Part shown: positions 49,055 to 58,716 of the stretch, in pieces
Layout of the letters: each line of letters starts with the position of its first letter
How positions within the stretch are numbered: position 1 is the first letter of the stretch
From: Deltaproteobacteria bacterium
GTDB lineage: Bacteria; Acidobacteriota; Thermoanaerobaculia; Multivoradales; JAHZIX01
Assembly: GCA_022601195.1 (NCBI GenBank)
Contig: JAHZIX010000029.1
Coordinates: 124,001 to 188,000 of the forward strand
Length of the DNA stretch: 64,000 nt
Direction of reading: 5' to 3'
Notes under the pieces: generated by a model
The model's input: the letters and a program-made list of their open reading frames with translations, nothing else
Told to the model about the DNA's origin: nothing
The model's database searches: none
Translations under genes and position numbers: made by a program

Positions 49055-51551
49055 CCAGCCGTCCCGGCACATAGATGACCTTACGGGGCTCTTTGCCATC
49101 GAGAAATTTCTGCACGATCTCACTGGCTAAGGCGGCTTTTTCTGCCTCGTCACGGTCGATATCTACAGCTACCTGGAGGCGGTCCCGTACTTTGCCATTG
49201 ACCTGGAGCACGAGGGTAATTTCTTCTTCCGCCGCGGCCTCCTCACTGTACTCCGGCCAGCTTTGCACATGCACTGAGTCACCAGGCCATAGGCGTTGCC
49301 AGAGCTCTTCGGCGATGTGAGGCGCGGTTGGCGCCAGCATGCGCAGATAAAAGGACCAAGCTTCGTTCCACTCGGAGGTGCCGACGACTCCGGCCTCTCG
49401 GGCGCGGTACATCTCGTTGAGCAGCTCCATGAGCGACGAGACGATGGTATTGAACTCGAAGTTCTCGTAGTCATGGGCCACCGAAGCCAGGGTTTGGTGC
49501 ACTTTTCGTTTCAGGGCCCGCAGCGTCGAGGCAGTGTCTTTTGCTGTGCCGTCCTTCGCTGTTCCGTCATTGGTAGCCTCGCCGACCGGGGAATCCGGGC
49601 AGAGGGCCCATACCCGGCGCAACCAGCGAAAAGTACCTTCGATGCCGTTGCTATCCCAGGGAGCGCCTTGCTCCCAGCGAGCAAAGAACATCAGGTAAGC
49701 CCGGATCGTGTCGGTGCCGTAGCGCTCTACCAGAGCATCCGGAGCCACCACGTTGCCGCGGCTCTTGGACATCTTTTCGGAATCTTCACCGAGGATGATG
49801 CCCTGGTTGCGCAGTGTCGTCATCGGCTCATCGCCGGAGAGGATTCCCAGGTCCCGGCAAGCTTTGTGGAAAAAGCGAGTGTAGATCAAATGCATATTGG
49901 CGTGCTCGATGCCGCCGGTGTAGGTGGCTACGGGCATCCAATAATCGTATTCCGCCGGGTCGAAGGGCCCTTTGTCATAATCCGGCGAGAGATAGCGCAG
50001 GTGGTACCAGGAGGAGCACATGAAGGTGTCCATGGTGTCCGTCTCCCGCTCCGCTTCCTGGCCGCATTGAGGACAGGGAGTTTGGCGCCAGGTGGGGTGG
50101 AGTTTTAGGGGACTTTCTCCGGTCGGGCGCCAGTCCACGTCTTCGGGAAGTTCCACAGGCAGTTGGTCGTCGGGAACTGGCACGGCGCCACAGTCCGGGC
50201 AATAGACGATGGGAATGGGAGTGCCCCAATAGCGTTGCCGGGAGATCAGCCAGTCCCGCAATCGGAAATTCACTGCCCGGCGGCCGATACCCTTTTCTTC
50301 GAGGTAGGCCAGGACCTTGTCCATATCTTTGGAAGAATCCGTACCGGTGAGGGGGCCGGAGTGGATCATGACGCCCTTGGCGGAAACCGCTGCGGTCATG
50401 GTCTCTGAGTCCGGTAGCTCTTCACCCTCCGGCTGGATCACTACGGAGATGTCGAGGCCGTATTTGCGCGCGAACTCGAAGTCTCGTTGGTCCCCCGCGG
50501 GTACCGCCATGATGGCGCCGGAGCCGTAGGTCATCAGCACATAGTCAGCGATCCAGATGGGCACGCGGGCACCGGAGGCCGGGTTGATGGCGTAAGCACC
50601 GGTGAAGACGCCGGTCTTTTCCTGATCCGTGGCTTCCCGTTCGACGTCCGTTTGGCGAGTGGCTTCGGCAATGTAGGCTTCCACCTGCTCGCGCTGCGTA
50701 TCGGTGGTGATCTTGTCCACCAGGGGATGCTCCGGAGCCAGCACCATGAAGGTGGCGCCCCAAAGGGTGTCCGCCCGGGTGGTGAAAACTTCGATTTCGT
50801 CACTCTCTTGGGACTCTCCCAGGGCTTCGGTCTGGAAAGTGACGTGGGCTCCCTCCGAGCGACCGATCCAATTGGTTTGTAGGGTACGCACCCGCTCCGG
50901 CCATTCGATACCCGAAAAGCTCAGTAGCTCGTCCGCATAGTTGGTAGTGCGAAAGAACCACTGCTCCAGCTGGCGCTTGATCACGGGTGTGTCACAGCGT
51001 TCACAGTGGCGATCGTCTCCCCACACCTGTTCTCGGGCTAGCGTGGTATTGCAATGGGGGCACCAATCCACCGGCGAAGACTTCCGGTAGGCCAGATCCC
51101 CCTTGAATAGCTGGGTGAAGAACCACTGGGTCCAGCGGTAGTACTTCGGGTCGCAACTGACCATCTCGCGGCGCCAGTCGAACATGGTGCCCATGGTGCG
51201 CAACTGGCCCCGCATGCGTTCGATATTGGCGTAGGTCCATTCCTTGGGATGGACGTTGTGCTTGATAGCCGCGTTCTCCGCCGGCAGGCCAAAGGCGTCG
51301 AAGCCGATGGGAAACATGACGTTGAAGCCTTGCATGCGTTGGAAGCGGGCCCGGGCGTCGGAGGGCACCAGGGCGTACCAATGCCCGATATGTAGATCCC
51401 CGGAGGGGTAAGGGAGCATGCTCACGGCATAGAACGGTTTCCGAGAAGAGTCGATATCCGCATCGTAGAGGCCTTGCTCCGCCCAGCGGTTCTGCCACTT
51501 TTCTTCGATTTCGGCGGGGTGGTACACGTTGGGGGTCGTTACTTCGGTCAT
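49038..51551 (-). CDS. leuS: Leucyl-tRNA synthetase
   Basis: An 837-residue class Ia synthetase charging tRNA-Leu. HIGH motif at residues 54-57 (GDLHIGHWYALV), FPIGFDAFGLPAENAAI, editing domain (about 220-400, with TTRADTLWGATFM and MAVPAGDQRDFEFA), KMSKS near residue 595 (SEKMSKSRGNVV), and a C-terminal anticodon-binding and LeuS-specific domain ending VPGRLVNVVV. A cluster of Cys (CPHC/CERC near 165-190; CPDCG and CPQCG near 460-500) marks zinc-binding modules. The lptE gene that often follows leuS is not found downstream. Confidence 0.97.
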   Translation of the reverse strand: MTEVTTPNVYHPAEIEEKWQNRWAEQGLYDADIDSSRKPFYAVSMLPYPSGDLHIGHWYALVPSDARARFQRMQGFNVMFPIGFDAFGLPAENAAIKHNVHPKEWTYANIERMRGQLRTMGTMFDWRREMVSCDPKYYRWTQWFFTQLFKGDLAYRKSSPVDWCPHCNTTLAREQVWGDDRHCERCDTPVIKRQLEQWFFRTTNYADELLSFSGIEWPERVRTLQTNWIGRSEGAHVTFQTEALGESQESDEIEVFTTRADTLWGATFMVLAPEHPLVDKITTDTQREQVEAYIAEATRQTDVEREATDQEKTGVFTGAYAINPASGARVPIWIADYVLMTYGSGAIMAVPAGDQRDFEFARKYGLDISVVIQPEGEELPDSETMTAAVSAKGVMIHSGPLTGTDSSKDMDKVLAYLEEKGIGRRAVNFRLRDWLISRQRYWGTPIPIVYCPDCGAVPVPDDQLPVELPEDVDWRPTGESPLKLHPTWRQTPCPQCGQEAERETDTMDTFMCSSWYHLRYLSPDYDKGPFDPAEYDYWMPVATYTGGIEHANMHLIYTRFFHKACRDLGILSGDEPMTTLRNQGIILGEDSEKMSKSRGNVVAPDALVERYGTDTIRAYLMFFARWEQGAPWDSNGIEGTFRWLRRVWALCPDSPVGEATNDGTAKDGTAKDTASTLRALKRKVHQTLASVAHDYENFEFNTIVSSLMELLNEMYRAREAGVVGTSEWNEAWSFYLRMLAPTAPHIAEELWQRLWPGDSVHVQSWPEYSEEAAAEEEITLVLQVNGKVRDRLQVAVDIDRDEAEKAALASEIVQKFLDGKEPRKVIYVPGRLVNVVV

Positions 51552-51635
51552 GACGGAATCCGTTTTTCTTGTTGGTTCTTAGGGTGCCCAGGAGCGGAGG
51601 GTGGTCCGTGGTTGAAACGCTAACTCTAGCACTGT

Positions 51636-51818
51636 TCAAGAAGCCAAGAGGGGCCGCACGGCCAGAGTGACGACCGCCAGCAAACTGCCCATGAAGACCA
51701 GCGTCAGCACTGCTGCCCAGACTCCTGCAGACCGGGATCGTTGACTCTGACCGATCCAAAAAGCGCCCGCAGCCGCTAGCAGAGAGAACACGACGTAGAC
51801 GACGAGTGCGAGGATCAC
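51636..51818 (-). CDS. Small two-helix membrane protein
   Basis: A 60-residue, very hydrophobic protein (LVVYVVFSLLAAAGAFWIG and VWAAVLTLVFMGSLLAVVTLAV), first codon GTG. It lies 60 nt after the DUF6116-like gene on the same strand. No family recognised; coding status is moderately likely from its clean two-helix pattern. Confidence 0.45.
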   Translation of the reverse strand: MILALVVYVVFSLLAAAGAFWIGQSQRSRSAGVWAAVLTLVFMGSLLAVVTLAVRPLLAS

Positions 51819-51878
51819 GAGGAGGAAGTCTCGGTGCCGAGGCGGCGCAACCGGCGGACGCCTGAACCCAGCCAGCCC

Positions 51879-52112
51879 TTAGGGGTCGTGGGGAGGAGTG
51901 ACGTTCTTGGTGACCGGGTGATCTTCCGGAGTGCGGCGGTCCTTGAAGGCGCCGAGCAGAAGAGTCAGGAGCCCGAGGAGGGCTTCATCCATGAAAGGGA
52001 TGGCGTCCGGTATCAACATATCTAGGGCGAAGAGGCCAGCGGCGAGAAAGAAAAGCTGCGGAAACCTCAATCTCGAGGCGAATGCAGTCAAGAAGCTCGT
52101 AGGTCGACTCAT
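51879..52112 (-). CDS. DUF6116-like small membrane protein
   Basis: A 77-residue protein with one or two hydrophobic helices and the conserved-looking block FALDMLIPDAIPFMDEALLGLL, which matches my memory of the DUF6116 family. Function unknown. A TATACT box 6 nt before the ATG and no Shine-Dalgarno suggest a leaderless message. Confidence 0.7.
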   Translation of the reverse strand: MSRPTSFLTAFASRLRFPQLFFLAAGLFALDMLIPDAIPFMDEALLGLLTLLLGAFKDRRTPEDHPVTKNVTPPHDP

Positions 52113-52118
52113 GTAGCA

Positions 52119-52124
52119 AGTATA
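52119..52124 (-). promoter_or_regulatory. -10 box for a leaderless start (DUF6116-like gene)
   Basis: On the minus strand TATACT, one mismatch from consensus, ends 6 nt before ATG 52112, with no Shine-Dalgarno between. Confidence 0.5.
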
Positions 52125-52165
52125 GCTTAGGAGCCAGTTGAGAGCTCTCGTCGCTCCTTCCGCAC

Positions 52166-53005
52166 CTACGGGGAGAGCTCTACGATCTCCAGAGCATGGC
52201 GAAAGAAGAGAGCTTCCTGCGCTTGCTTCGAGGCGGCGGCGAAGTCTTTCTCCTTCCAGTTCGGAGGGAGATGCATGACGGCGACACGGCCTGGCTGAAT
52301 GGCTTCGGAAATCACTCCTTCCCAGGTGCTGTCAAAAACGATCCAGCCCGGAAGCAGGGCGACGTCGATGCCGTCCTTGTCGAGGGAGTTGGCGGCGAAT
52401 TCGTCTTTTTGTGCCTCCGTATCTCCCACGTGGAGGATCTTCCAGCTGCCGACCTCGAACACGAATCCGTGGTTTTCGACCAACGGGCGGCGATTGCGGC
52501 CATGGTGGAGATTCAGGACTTCCAGGCCAAGCTCAGGGAATTTATGGCGTTGTCCCTCTTTTGGGGCTGCGGCGTGGACCCGATCTTCGATCTTGCTGAA
52601 CTCAGAGAACTCATTTTGTAGTTTCTCCACCGCCTGGCGGGTGGAAACGAATACCGCTCTAGGGTTGGCTAACAAATGGCGACCCACTCCTTGGGCTTCG
52701 AAATGATCACCGTGATAGTGAGTGGCGAGGACTAAGTCGACATCGTCGAAAGGTGCTTCAGCGCCCTCGAGCTGAGACCTCACCTCGTGGCTCATGGAGA
52801 TGTACCGAGGATTGGTGCCGACGAGAGCGTCCACCAGGACCTTGCGACCTCCGGCCTCCAGGAGGAATCCCTCGTTAGAAATATAGGTGAGGCTCAGTTG
52901 CTGGGCGGATTCTCCTCGAGCGGGTACCAGAGCTGCGAGGGTGACCGCGAGCCAGAAGCCAATGGAGATCCAGCTCCAGGTTTGGTGGCGGGATGGCTGG
53001 TGCAT
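52166..53005 (-). CDS. Exported metallo-beta-lactamase-fold hydrolase
   Basis: A 279-residue exported protein. After a signal peptide (residues 1-32, ending near RGESA) comes an MBL-fold domain with THYHGDHF (HxHxDH zinc motif, about residue 90), HVGDTEAQKDEF and VAVMHLPP. It resembles the UlaG-like/general hydrolase group rather than true beta-lactamases. ATG 53005 is favoured over 53038 because AAGGGG lies upstream at good spacing. Substrate unknown. Confidence 0.85.
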   Translation of the reverse strand: MHQPSRHQTWSWISIGFWLAVTLAALVPARGESAQQLSLTYISNEGFLLEAGGRKVLVDALVGTNPRYISMSHEVRSQLEGAEAPFDDVDLVLATHYHGDHFEAQGVGRHLLANPRAVFVSTRQAVEKLQNEFSEFSKIEDRVHAAAPKEGQRHKFPELGLEVLNLHHGRNRRPLVENHGFVFEVGSWKILHVGDTEAQKDEFAANSLDKDGIDVALLPGWIVFDSTWEGVISEAIQPGRVAVMHLPPNWKEKDFAAASKQAQEALFFRHALEIVELSP

Positions 53006-53225
53006 GCTGGGACCCCTTTGCAATGGATACGGAAGCAAACTTACTCGGCAAGAAGACCCTTGAATCTTAGCCCGAATTTTTCACCGAATTCTGTGATGCT
53101 GGCGAAGCTGCACTTTGCCCCGAGGCGGAATCCCGCTCTGCCGCAGGAGCTCTGGGCAGATTCATTGCCCATTAGAGGACCAGTGTTTGCCCGCTGAGTC
53201 TCGAGAAGGTCCCTTCGGGTGTCTC

Positions 53226-54515
53226 CTAAACCGCCAGAGCCCTATGCTTGAAGGTGCGTTTGCCAGGGCCGTAGTCGGCAGCGGTTTGGCCGGAGCCGCG
53301 CAGCAGCCAGCGGGTGGTGAGGAGACCGTCTGCTCCCACGGGTCCTCGGGCGTGGATACGACCGGTGCTAATGCCGACCTCGGCTCCCAAGCCGTAGCGG
53401 TAGCCATCGGCGAAGCGGGTGCTGGCGTTGACGAATACAGAGGCCGAGTCCACTTCTCGTAAAAAGCGTTCCGCGGCCAACTCGTCGGTAGTGACGATGG
53501 CGTCCGTGTGGGCGCTGCCATACTTGTGGGTGTGGTCGATCGCCTGGCCGATCTCGCCTACCGTCCGAATAGAGAGAGTGAGGTCTCCCCATTCCGTAGC
53601 GTAATCTTCCGCCGAAACCGGTTGGGAGTTCGGGAGGTAGGAGTTGGCTTCCTCGTCTGCTCTCAAGCTGACCCCTTGCTCTTCGAGAGCTTGTCCAAGC
53701 TGCGGCAGATGAGGCAGGAAGTGGCGGTGTACCAATAGGGTTTCGGTTGCGTTGCAAGCCGCCGGATAACCGCATTTACCGTCTACAGCCAGTCGTAGCG
53801 CCAGCTCCGGGTCAGCGCTGGCATCGAGGTAGAGGTGGCAGATGCCCTCGGCATGACCGAGAACAGGAATTCGGGTGGAGCTTTGGATGCGTTGCACCAG
53901 CTGTCCGGAGCCGCGAGGAATGACCAGATCAATGAGCTGGTCAAATTCGAGTAACTCGGCCACCGCTTGGCGACCCTCGATGCCAACGACAGCGTCGGAG
54001 GGCAGGCCTTCCGATGCCACGGCCTCCCGGAGACATTGGACCAGCGCTCGATTGGAGTGAAGGGCTTCGGAGCCTCCCTTGAGCAACACACCGTTGCCGG
54101 TGCGCAAGGCCAATGAACCGATCTGGATCACGGCGTCCGGTCGGCTCTCGAAGATGATCAAGAGGACTCCCAGAGGACTTTCTACCTGAGTCAGCATCAG
54201 ACCGTCGTCGAGCTCGGTACGGCGCCGAACCCTGCCCAGAGGATCCGGCTGCTCGGCCAACTGGGAGACTCCTTCCCGAAGAGTCTCCAATTTGGCCGGA
54301 GTCAGGGCGAGGCGCCTCAAAAGGGGAGCCTCCAGGCCGGAGCTATGGGCCGCATCGAGATCTCTCTGGTTGGCCGCCAGTAGGTCGCTCTCCCGTTCCT
54401 CTAGAAGGGTCGCTAAGCGCACCAGGATCCGGCTGCGTTTCTCGCCGTTTGCACTTCCCAATCTTCTTTGGGCATCCCGCACCGAACGGACTAGGCATTC
54501 GAGGTGATTGTTCAT
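53226..54515 (-). CDS. proA: Gamma-glutamyl phosphate reductase
   Basis: A 429-residue ProA: NADPH-dependent reduction of gamma-glutamyl phosphate to glutamate semialdehyde, the second step of proline synthesis. Typical blocks: LAANQRDLDAA, RTELDDGLMLTQVESPLGVLLIIFESRPD, LKGGSEALHSN, and the catalytic Cys in KCGYPAACNATETLLV. Three in-frame ATGs (54545, 54530, 54515) lie in a threefold 15-bp repeat; I choose the last because GGAG sits 8 nt upstream and residues after it match family N-termini. It follows proB in the same direction. Confidence 0.95.
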   Translation of the reverse strand: MNNHLECLVRSVRDAQRRLGSANGEKRSRILVRLATLLEERESDLLAANQRDLDAAHSSGLEAPLLRRLALTPAKLETLREGVSQLAEQPDPLGRVRRRTELDDGLMLTQVESPLGVLLIIFESRPDAVIQIGSLALRTGNGVLLKGGSEALHSNRALVQCLREAVASEGLPSDAVVGIEGRQAVAELLEFDQLIDLVIPRGSGQLVQRIQSSTRIPVLGHAEGICHLYLDASADPELALRLAVDGKCGYPAACNATETLLVHRHFLPHLPQLGQALEEQGVSLRADEEANSYLPNSQPVSAEDYATEWGDLTLSIRTVGEIGQAIDHTHKYGSAHTDAIVTTDELAAERFLREVDSASVFVNASTRFADGYRYGLGAEVGISTGRIHARGPVGADGLLTTRWLLRGSGQTAADYGPGKRTFKHRALAV

Positions 54516-54557
54516 CTCTAGATCTCCCATCTCTAGATCTCCCATCTCTAGATCTTC
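54513..54557. repeat. Threefold 15-bp tandem repeat at the proA start
   Basis: Units CATCTCTAGATCTCC (54513-54527), an identical copy (54528-54542) and a near copy ending TTC (54543-54557). On the minus strand each gives GGAGATCTAGAG-ATG, a ribosome binding site plus start codon, so initiation signals are triplicated. Confidence 0.92.
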
Positions 54558-54633
54558 TAACTCTCGGAGGTTACTGAAAAAGGCACTCTGGGCCCTTCAG
54601 AATCTCCAAAGGCTTCTTTCTTCGGGGCTTGGT

Positions 54634-54662
54634 CGATCCCCTCGTGGGACCAGGGGGGATCG
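54634..54662 (-). promoter_or_regulatory. Hairpin in the proB-proA gap
   Basis: CGATCCCC (54634-54641) / GGGGATCG (54655-54662) is a perfect 8-bp inverted repeat in the 226-nt space between proB and proA. It may be a terminator or attenuator; no T tract follows on the minus strand. Confidence 0.35.
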
Positions 54663-54741
54663 CCTTTCCCCGAGTGCTGGTCCTAGGAACGAGCCCGTCC
54701 GGAGTCGCCACAGCACGTCCATCGAATTCTTCAGCATTCTC

Positions 54742-55971
54742 TTAAGCCGTTTGCGGGGCATCCCGCGCCAGAACGATGAAGTTTCTACGAATCAGGGCGC
54801 CGGTAGCGGCACCGGAGTGGGGAGCACCGCCTCGGCGCCACAGTTCCACTTGATCTCTGCTTTTTGGAATCATGGCTCTTCCCACGAGATCACCATCCGG
54901 CCCTCGAAGCTCCACTACATCTCCACCTTCGAATTGCCCTTCAACGGCAGTGACACCAGCAGCCAACAGGGAGGCTCCGCGGCTGCGTAGGGCATCCACG
55001 GCTCCGTCGTCTAGGTGGAGTACCCCGCGAGGGGCTGTTGCGAAGGCGATCCACCGGTGGCGAGCTTGTAGGCGCCCGCGGGGCGGAAACCAGGTCCCAA
55101 GAGCCTCTCCTGCGAGGACGTGGGAAAGAGTGCCGGGATCTTTGCCGGAAGCGATGATCGCTTGACTCCCTGAATCAGCGGAGATCATCGCGGCCTGCAC
55201 CTTGGTGCGCATGCCGCCCCGACTCGCTACCCCATTTTCGTTGGGCGCCGGACCGGTACACCCAGCCAGATCTTCGCCTCCATAGAGACAAGGCAGCAAC
55301 CGAGCGTCCGGGTTGCGGGTGGGATCTTTGTCGAATACTCCGGGGACATCGGTCAGCAGCAGCAGCAGATCAGCTTCCATGGCGCTACACACCAGAGCGG
55401 CCAGTCGGTCGTTGTCGCCGAAAACAGGCCGGGTCTCGCCGGTAACGGATGTCAAGGTCTGGCCGGCCACGGCATCGTTTTCGTTGAGGATGGGGATGAC
55501 TCCACTGCGCAGCAGGTTGTCGAGGGTTTTTCTGAGCTCGAGATTTCGCCCGCGATCGTCGAAGGCGCTCTCGCTGACCAGGACCTGCGCGCAGATCAGT
55601 CCTTGAAGGGCGAAGGAGTGTTGGTAGAGGGACATGAGTCTCGCCTGACCTACTGCAGCACAAGCTCGACGTAAATGTTGGCGGGTGGGAGGGGAATCGA
55701 GGCCGAGCATACGGTAGCCAAGACCGAGAGCTCCGGAGCTGACCAGGACGACTTCTTTGCCCGATCGACTCATGGCTGCCGTGGTGGCGACCAACGAGCC
55801 GATGTGCGTAGTGGCCAGGCTGCCGTCGGGATTAGTGAGCACTCTGGTGCCCAACTTCACCACGATGCGACGAGCGCTCGCCACGAAGGGGCGGTCTACT
55901 CGTTCCAGATCCAGGTCCAGGTCTTGAGGCCAGATTCTGCCGTCTTTGGGTTGGGTCAGCTCGGCGATCAT
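54742..55971 (-). CDS. proB: Glutamate 5-kinase
   Basis: A 409-residue ProB: ATP-dependent phosphorylation of glutamate, first step of proline synthesis. Kinase domain with RRIVVKLGTRVLTN, VVLVSSGALGLG, GVIPILNENDAV, FGDNDRLAALV and GMRTKVQAA; C-terminal PUA domain from about residue 300 (RGVLHLDDGAVDALRSRGASLL). The N-terminus carries about 30 extra residues. ATG 55971 is chosen over GTG 56001; both are possible. proA follows at 226 nt. Confidence 0.94.
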   Translation of the reverse strand: MIAELTQPKDGRIWPQDLDLDLERVDRPFVASARRIVVKLGTRVLTNPDGSLATTHIGSLVATTAAMSRSGKEVVLVSSGALGLGYRMLGLDSPPTRQHLRRACAAVGQARLMSLYQHSFALQGLICAQVLVSESAFDDRGRNLELRKTLDNLLRSGVIPILNENDAVAGQTLTSVTGETRPVFGDNDRLAALVCSAMEADLLLLLTDVPGVFDKDPTRNPDARLLPCLYGGEDLAGCTGPAPNENGVASRGGMRTKVQAAMISADSGSQAIIASGKDPGTLSHVLAGEALGTWFPPRGRLQARHRWIAFATAPRGVLHLDDGAVDALRSRGASLLAAGVTAVEGQFEGGDVVELRGPDGDLVGRAMIPKSRDQVELWRRGGAPHSGAATGALIRRNFIVLARDAPQTA

Positions 55972-56001
55972 CGTCCTTGATTCCTTCGTCTTTTGAAACA
56001 C

Positions 56002-56334
56002 GATCTCCCTTGGCAGGATTCCGAGAACCGGTCACGAAAATCCTGATGATGGAGACTTTGGAGGGGATTGGCCAAAACCTTCGCACCGAGAGGTACATCG
56101 AAGACTCTCGGAGAACCCCTATATTGATGAATGTGCATTGATGACGGTGTAGCAGGACAAATGAGCTGCTGGCGGGGAAAAAACCTCCTCAGATCGAGAG
56201 GTCGAGAACACTCCCTTGGGCTGAACGTAATAGTTCTCAACAACCCCTGGGTCGATTCCGGGCCTTTGTGGCCGTGTCTGGCTGAAATGGGCGAGCCTAG
56301 GTCACTGCCTGCCTAGGGAGCGATCGTCCCTTGC
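56002..56334. other. Intergenic region without a convincing gene
   Basis: About 330 nt between proB and the beta-oxidation gene. A 61-codon ORF (56131-56316, plus strand) has no domain and no good ribosome binding site. I see no tRNA and no intrinsic terminator here. Confidence 0.4.
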
Positions 56335-58497
56335 TCAGGCCGGGTGAAACGTTGTGCCTTGGGCTGCCATGTCTCGCAGTAACTGCGCGGGCTTCAGGCG
56401 GTCGCCGTATTTGGCAGCGTAGCCCTCGAGGCGAGAGACGACGTAGTCCAAACCGAGGCGATCTGCCTCGCGGAGGATCCCGCCGCGGAAGGGAGGGAAG
56501 CCAAAGCCGAAAATGACTCCCAGGTCGGCGTCCACCGGGTTATCGATGATGCCATCCTCGATGCAGTGGGCGACCTCGTTGAGCATTTGCATCCAGCAAC
56601 GCTCGATGATCTCTTCATTGGAGATCTCCCTAGGTTGCCAGTCCAGCAAGGGGTAGACGGTTTCGTCCACCTTCTTGGGGCCGTCCCCATAGGAGTAAAA
56701 GCCGCGATTGACTTTGCGGCCTTTGCGGCCATCTTCCAGCAGTCGGTCGAAGACGGGTGGTGGAGTGATGCGGCCGCCGAAATACTCCAGGAGCACCCCG
56801 GAAACGTGGGCACCGATGTCGATGCCCACCTCGTCCATCAGGGCGATGGGGCCAACCGGAAAGCCCCAACCGGTGAGAGCTTTATCGATCTGTTCGATGC
56901 GGGCTCCTTCAGTGAGAATCCAAGCTGCTTCATTCATGAAAGGGGCGAGCACCCGAGTGGTGTAGAAGCCCGGGCCGTCGTTCACCACGATGACGGTCTT
57001 GCCCATACGGAGGCCGACCTTGACGGTGGTGGCCAGAGCCTCCGGGGAGGTGGTGGGGTGTTTGATGATCTCCAGCAGGGGCATCTTGTGGACCGGGCTG
57101 AAGAAATGCATGCCGATGACGTTCTCGGGCCGGCCGCTGCCCTCCGCCAGGCGAGCGATGGGAATGGTGGAGGTGTTGGAGGCAAAGATGAGGTCTGCCG
57201 GTGCAGCGGCTTCCGCTTCCTGGATCACTCTATGTTTCAGACCGACGTCTTCGAACACCGCCTCGACCAGAAAGTCGATCTGTGCCAGGCCGTCATAGGT
57301 GGTGGTGCCTTCGATGCGATTCATCGCCGCCTCGAGTTGGTCGCTGGTCATGCGGCGTCGCTTGACCAGCCCGCCGAAGAGTTTGCGACACGTGGCTAGG
57401 CCTCGTTCGACCCCCTCGGTGCTGATGTCCTTGAGCAGGATTCCTGTCCCCTTGTGGGCAAGGAGCTGGGCGATGCCGGCCCCCATGAAGCCCGCTCCGA
57501 GTACGGCCGCGCGATCGACGTCGCGGGAGCTCTGGGCTGCCAAAGCGGCGGCCCGGCTATCGGAGTCGGTCTTCATGAAAAAGATGCCCATCAGGTTCTT
57601 GGCGACGTCCGTGACCACCAACTCGGAGAACGCCTGGGTTTCCAGAGCGAGAGCTTGGGGTAGGGGGAGGCTCAACCCTCTCTCGATGGTGTCGACGGCC
57701 TTGAGAGGTGCCGGGTAGTGGCCACCGGTCTGCTTTATCACGCCCTGGCGGGCCTTGGAGTAGATCAGGTTGCGGGCCAAAGGGATCTTGGCGAGGGTGT
57801 TGGCGACCCGAGTACTGAAGGGCTTGCTCGGCCTGCGGCCACTCTTCCCTTGCGCCACGAGTTTCAACGCTGCGGCTTCTAAGTCGTCCGGCTGACAGAC
57901 GGCGTCGACGATTCCCAGCCGAAGAGCCTTCTGGGCCTTGACCTGTTTCCCTGTGAGGATCAGCGGCAAAGCGTCGACGACACCGATCAACCGCGGTAGC
58001 CGCTGGGTCCCCCCGAGGCCTGGAATTAAGCCAAGTTGTACTTCCGGTAGGCCAATCTTGGTCTTAGGGTGGTCCGTGGCCACTCTGCGGTGGCAAGCCA
58101 GAGCCAGCTCCAGGCCTCCTCCCAAGCAAGCACCATGAATGGCCGCAACCACCGGGCAGGGCAGGGCCCCCAGCCGTCGACAGATTTGGTGACCCTGCTC
58201 CAGCATGCGGGTTACGTCTTTGGGATCGTCGGTATCTCTGAGTTCCTGGATGTCGGCGCCGGCGACAAAGATGTCGGGCTTGTCGGAGCGAATGATGACG
58301 CCCTTGGGCGGATTCGCTTCCAAGGTCGAAAGGCAGGCTTCGAACTCGACGACCACCCGGCTCGAGAGGGTATTGACCTTCTTAGCCGGATCGTTGACGT
58401 GAACCCACGCGACACCATCTCGAAGTTCTAGCCGCAGTGCGGCGTCGGCGCTCTCTTCCTGGCCGTTGGTAGCAGTGTTCTGAGAGGGCTCAGCCAT
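56335..58497 (-). CDS. Fatty acid oxidation multienzyme (enoyl-CoA hydratase / 3-hydroxyacyl-CoA dehydrogenase)
   Basis: A 720-residue FadB/FadJ-type alpha subunit. N-terminal hydratase: [23 protein letters not shown] with the oxyanion and Glu motifs, [23 protein letters not shown]-binding dehydrogenase domain: [22 protein letters not shown] near residue 325, [25 protein letters not shown] and [13 protein letters not shown] [16 protein letters not shown]. Two C-terminal 3HCDH helical domains follow. The partner thiolase is not in the window. ATG 58497 is chosen (AGGAG 8 nt upstream) over the frame start at 58563. Confidence 0.93.
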   Translation of the reverse strand: MAEPSQNTATNGQEESADAALRLELRDGVAWVHVNDPAKKVNTLSSRVVVEFEACLSTLEANPPKGVIIRSDKPDIFVAGADIQELRDTDDPKDVTRMLEQGHQICRRLGALPCPVVAAIHGACLGGGLELALACHRRVATDHPKTKIGLPEVQLGLIPGLGGTQRLPRLIGVVDALPLILTGKQVKAQKALRLGIVDAVCQPDDLEAAALKLVAQGKSGRRPSKPFSTRVANTLAKIPLARNLIYSKARQGVIKQTGGHYPAPLKAVDTIERGLSLPLPQALALETQAFSELVVTDVAKNLMGIFFMKTDSDSRAAALAAQSSRDVDRAAVLGAGFMGAGIAQLLAHKGTGILLKDISTEGVERGLATCRKLFGGLVKRRRMTSDQLEAAMNRIEGTTTYDGLAQIDFLVEAVFEDVGLKHRVIQEAEAAAPADLIFASNTSTIPIARLAEGSGRPENVIGMHFFSPVHKMPLLEIIKHPTTSPEALATTVKVGLRMGKTVIVVNDGPGFYTTRVLAPFMNEAAWILTEGARIEQIDKALTGWGFPVGPIALMDEVGIDIGAHVSGVLLEYFGGRITPPPVFDRLLEDGRKGRKVNRGFYSYGDGPKKVDETVYPLLDWQPREISNEEIIERCWMQMLNEVAHCIEDGIIDNPVDADLGVIFGFGFPPFRGGILREADRLGLDYVVSRLEGYAAKYGDRLKPAQLLRDMAAQGTTFHPA

Positions 58498-58704
58498 GAG
58501 GAAGACTCCTTGTATTGCAGTGCTAGGGGTTCGGTCTGAGAGGGGCTCACGTCCGTCGCCCACTGGGGAGAAGTTGCCGGATGCTAAGGCTCTTGCCGCG
58601 GTGTGTCAAGACGCGGTGTGTCAAGAAAGGGGAACTTGGAGCACCTCGAACCTCGCCGGTTCTCTCTGGCGGTCCTCCTATAGGCCGAGACGGAATAAGA
58701 ACGC

Positions 58705-58710
58705 TATGAT
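58705..58710 (+). promoter_or_regulatory. -10 box for a leaderless start (CinA-like gene)
   Basis: TATGAT ends 6 nt before ATG 58717. No Shine-Dalgarno precedes the ATG. Confidence 0.5.
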
Positions 58711-58716
58711 CTCCCT

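Noticed and set aside
56246..56275. GGGTCGATTCC sequence resembling a tRNA T arm
   Set aside because: No acceptor, D or anticodon stem can be paired around it, so no tRNA is called.
56131..56316. 61-codon plus-strand ORF between proB and the beta-oxidation gene
   Set aside because: Composition and lack of a ribosome binding site do not support coding.
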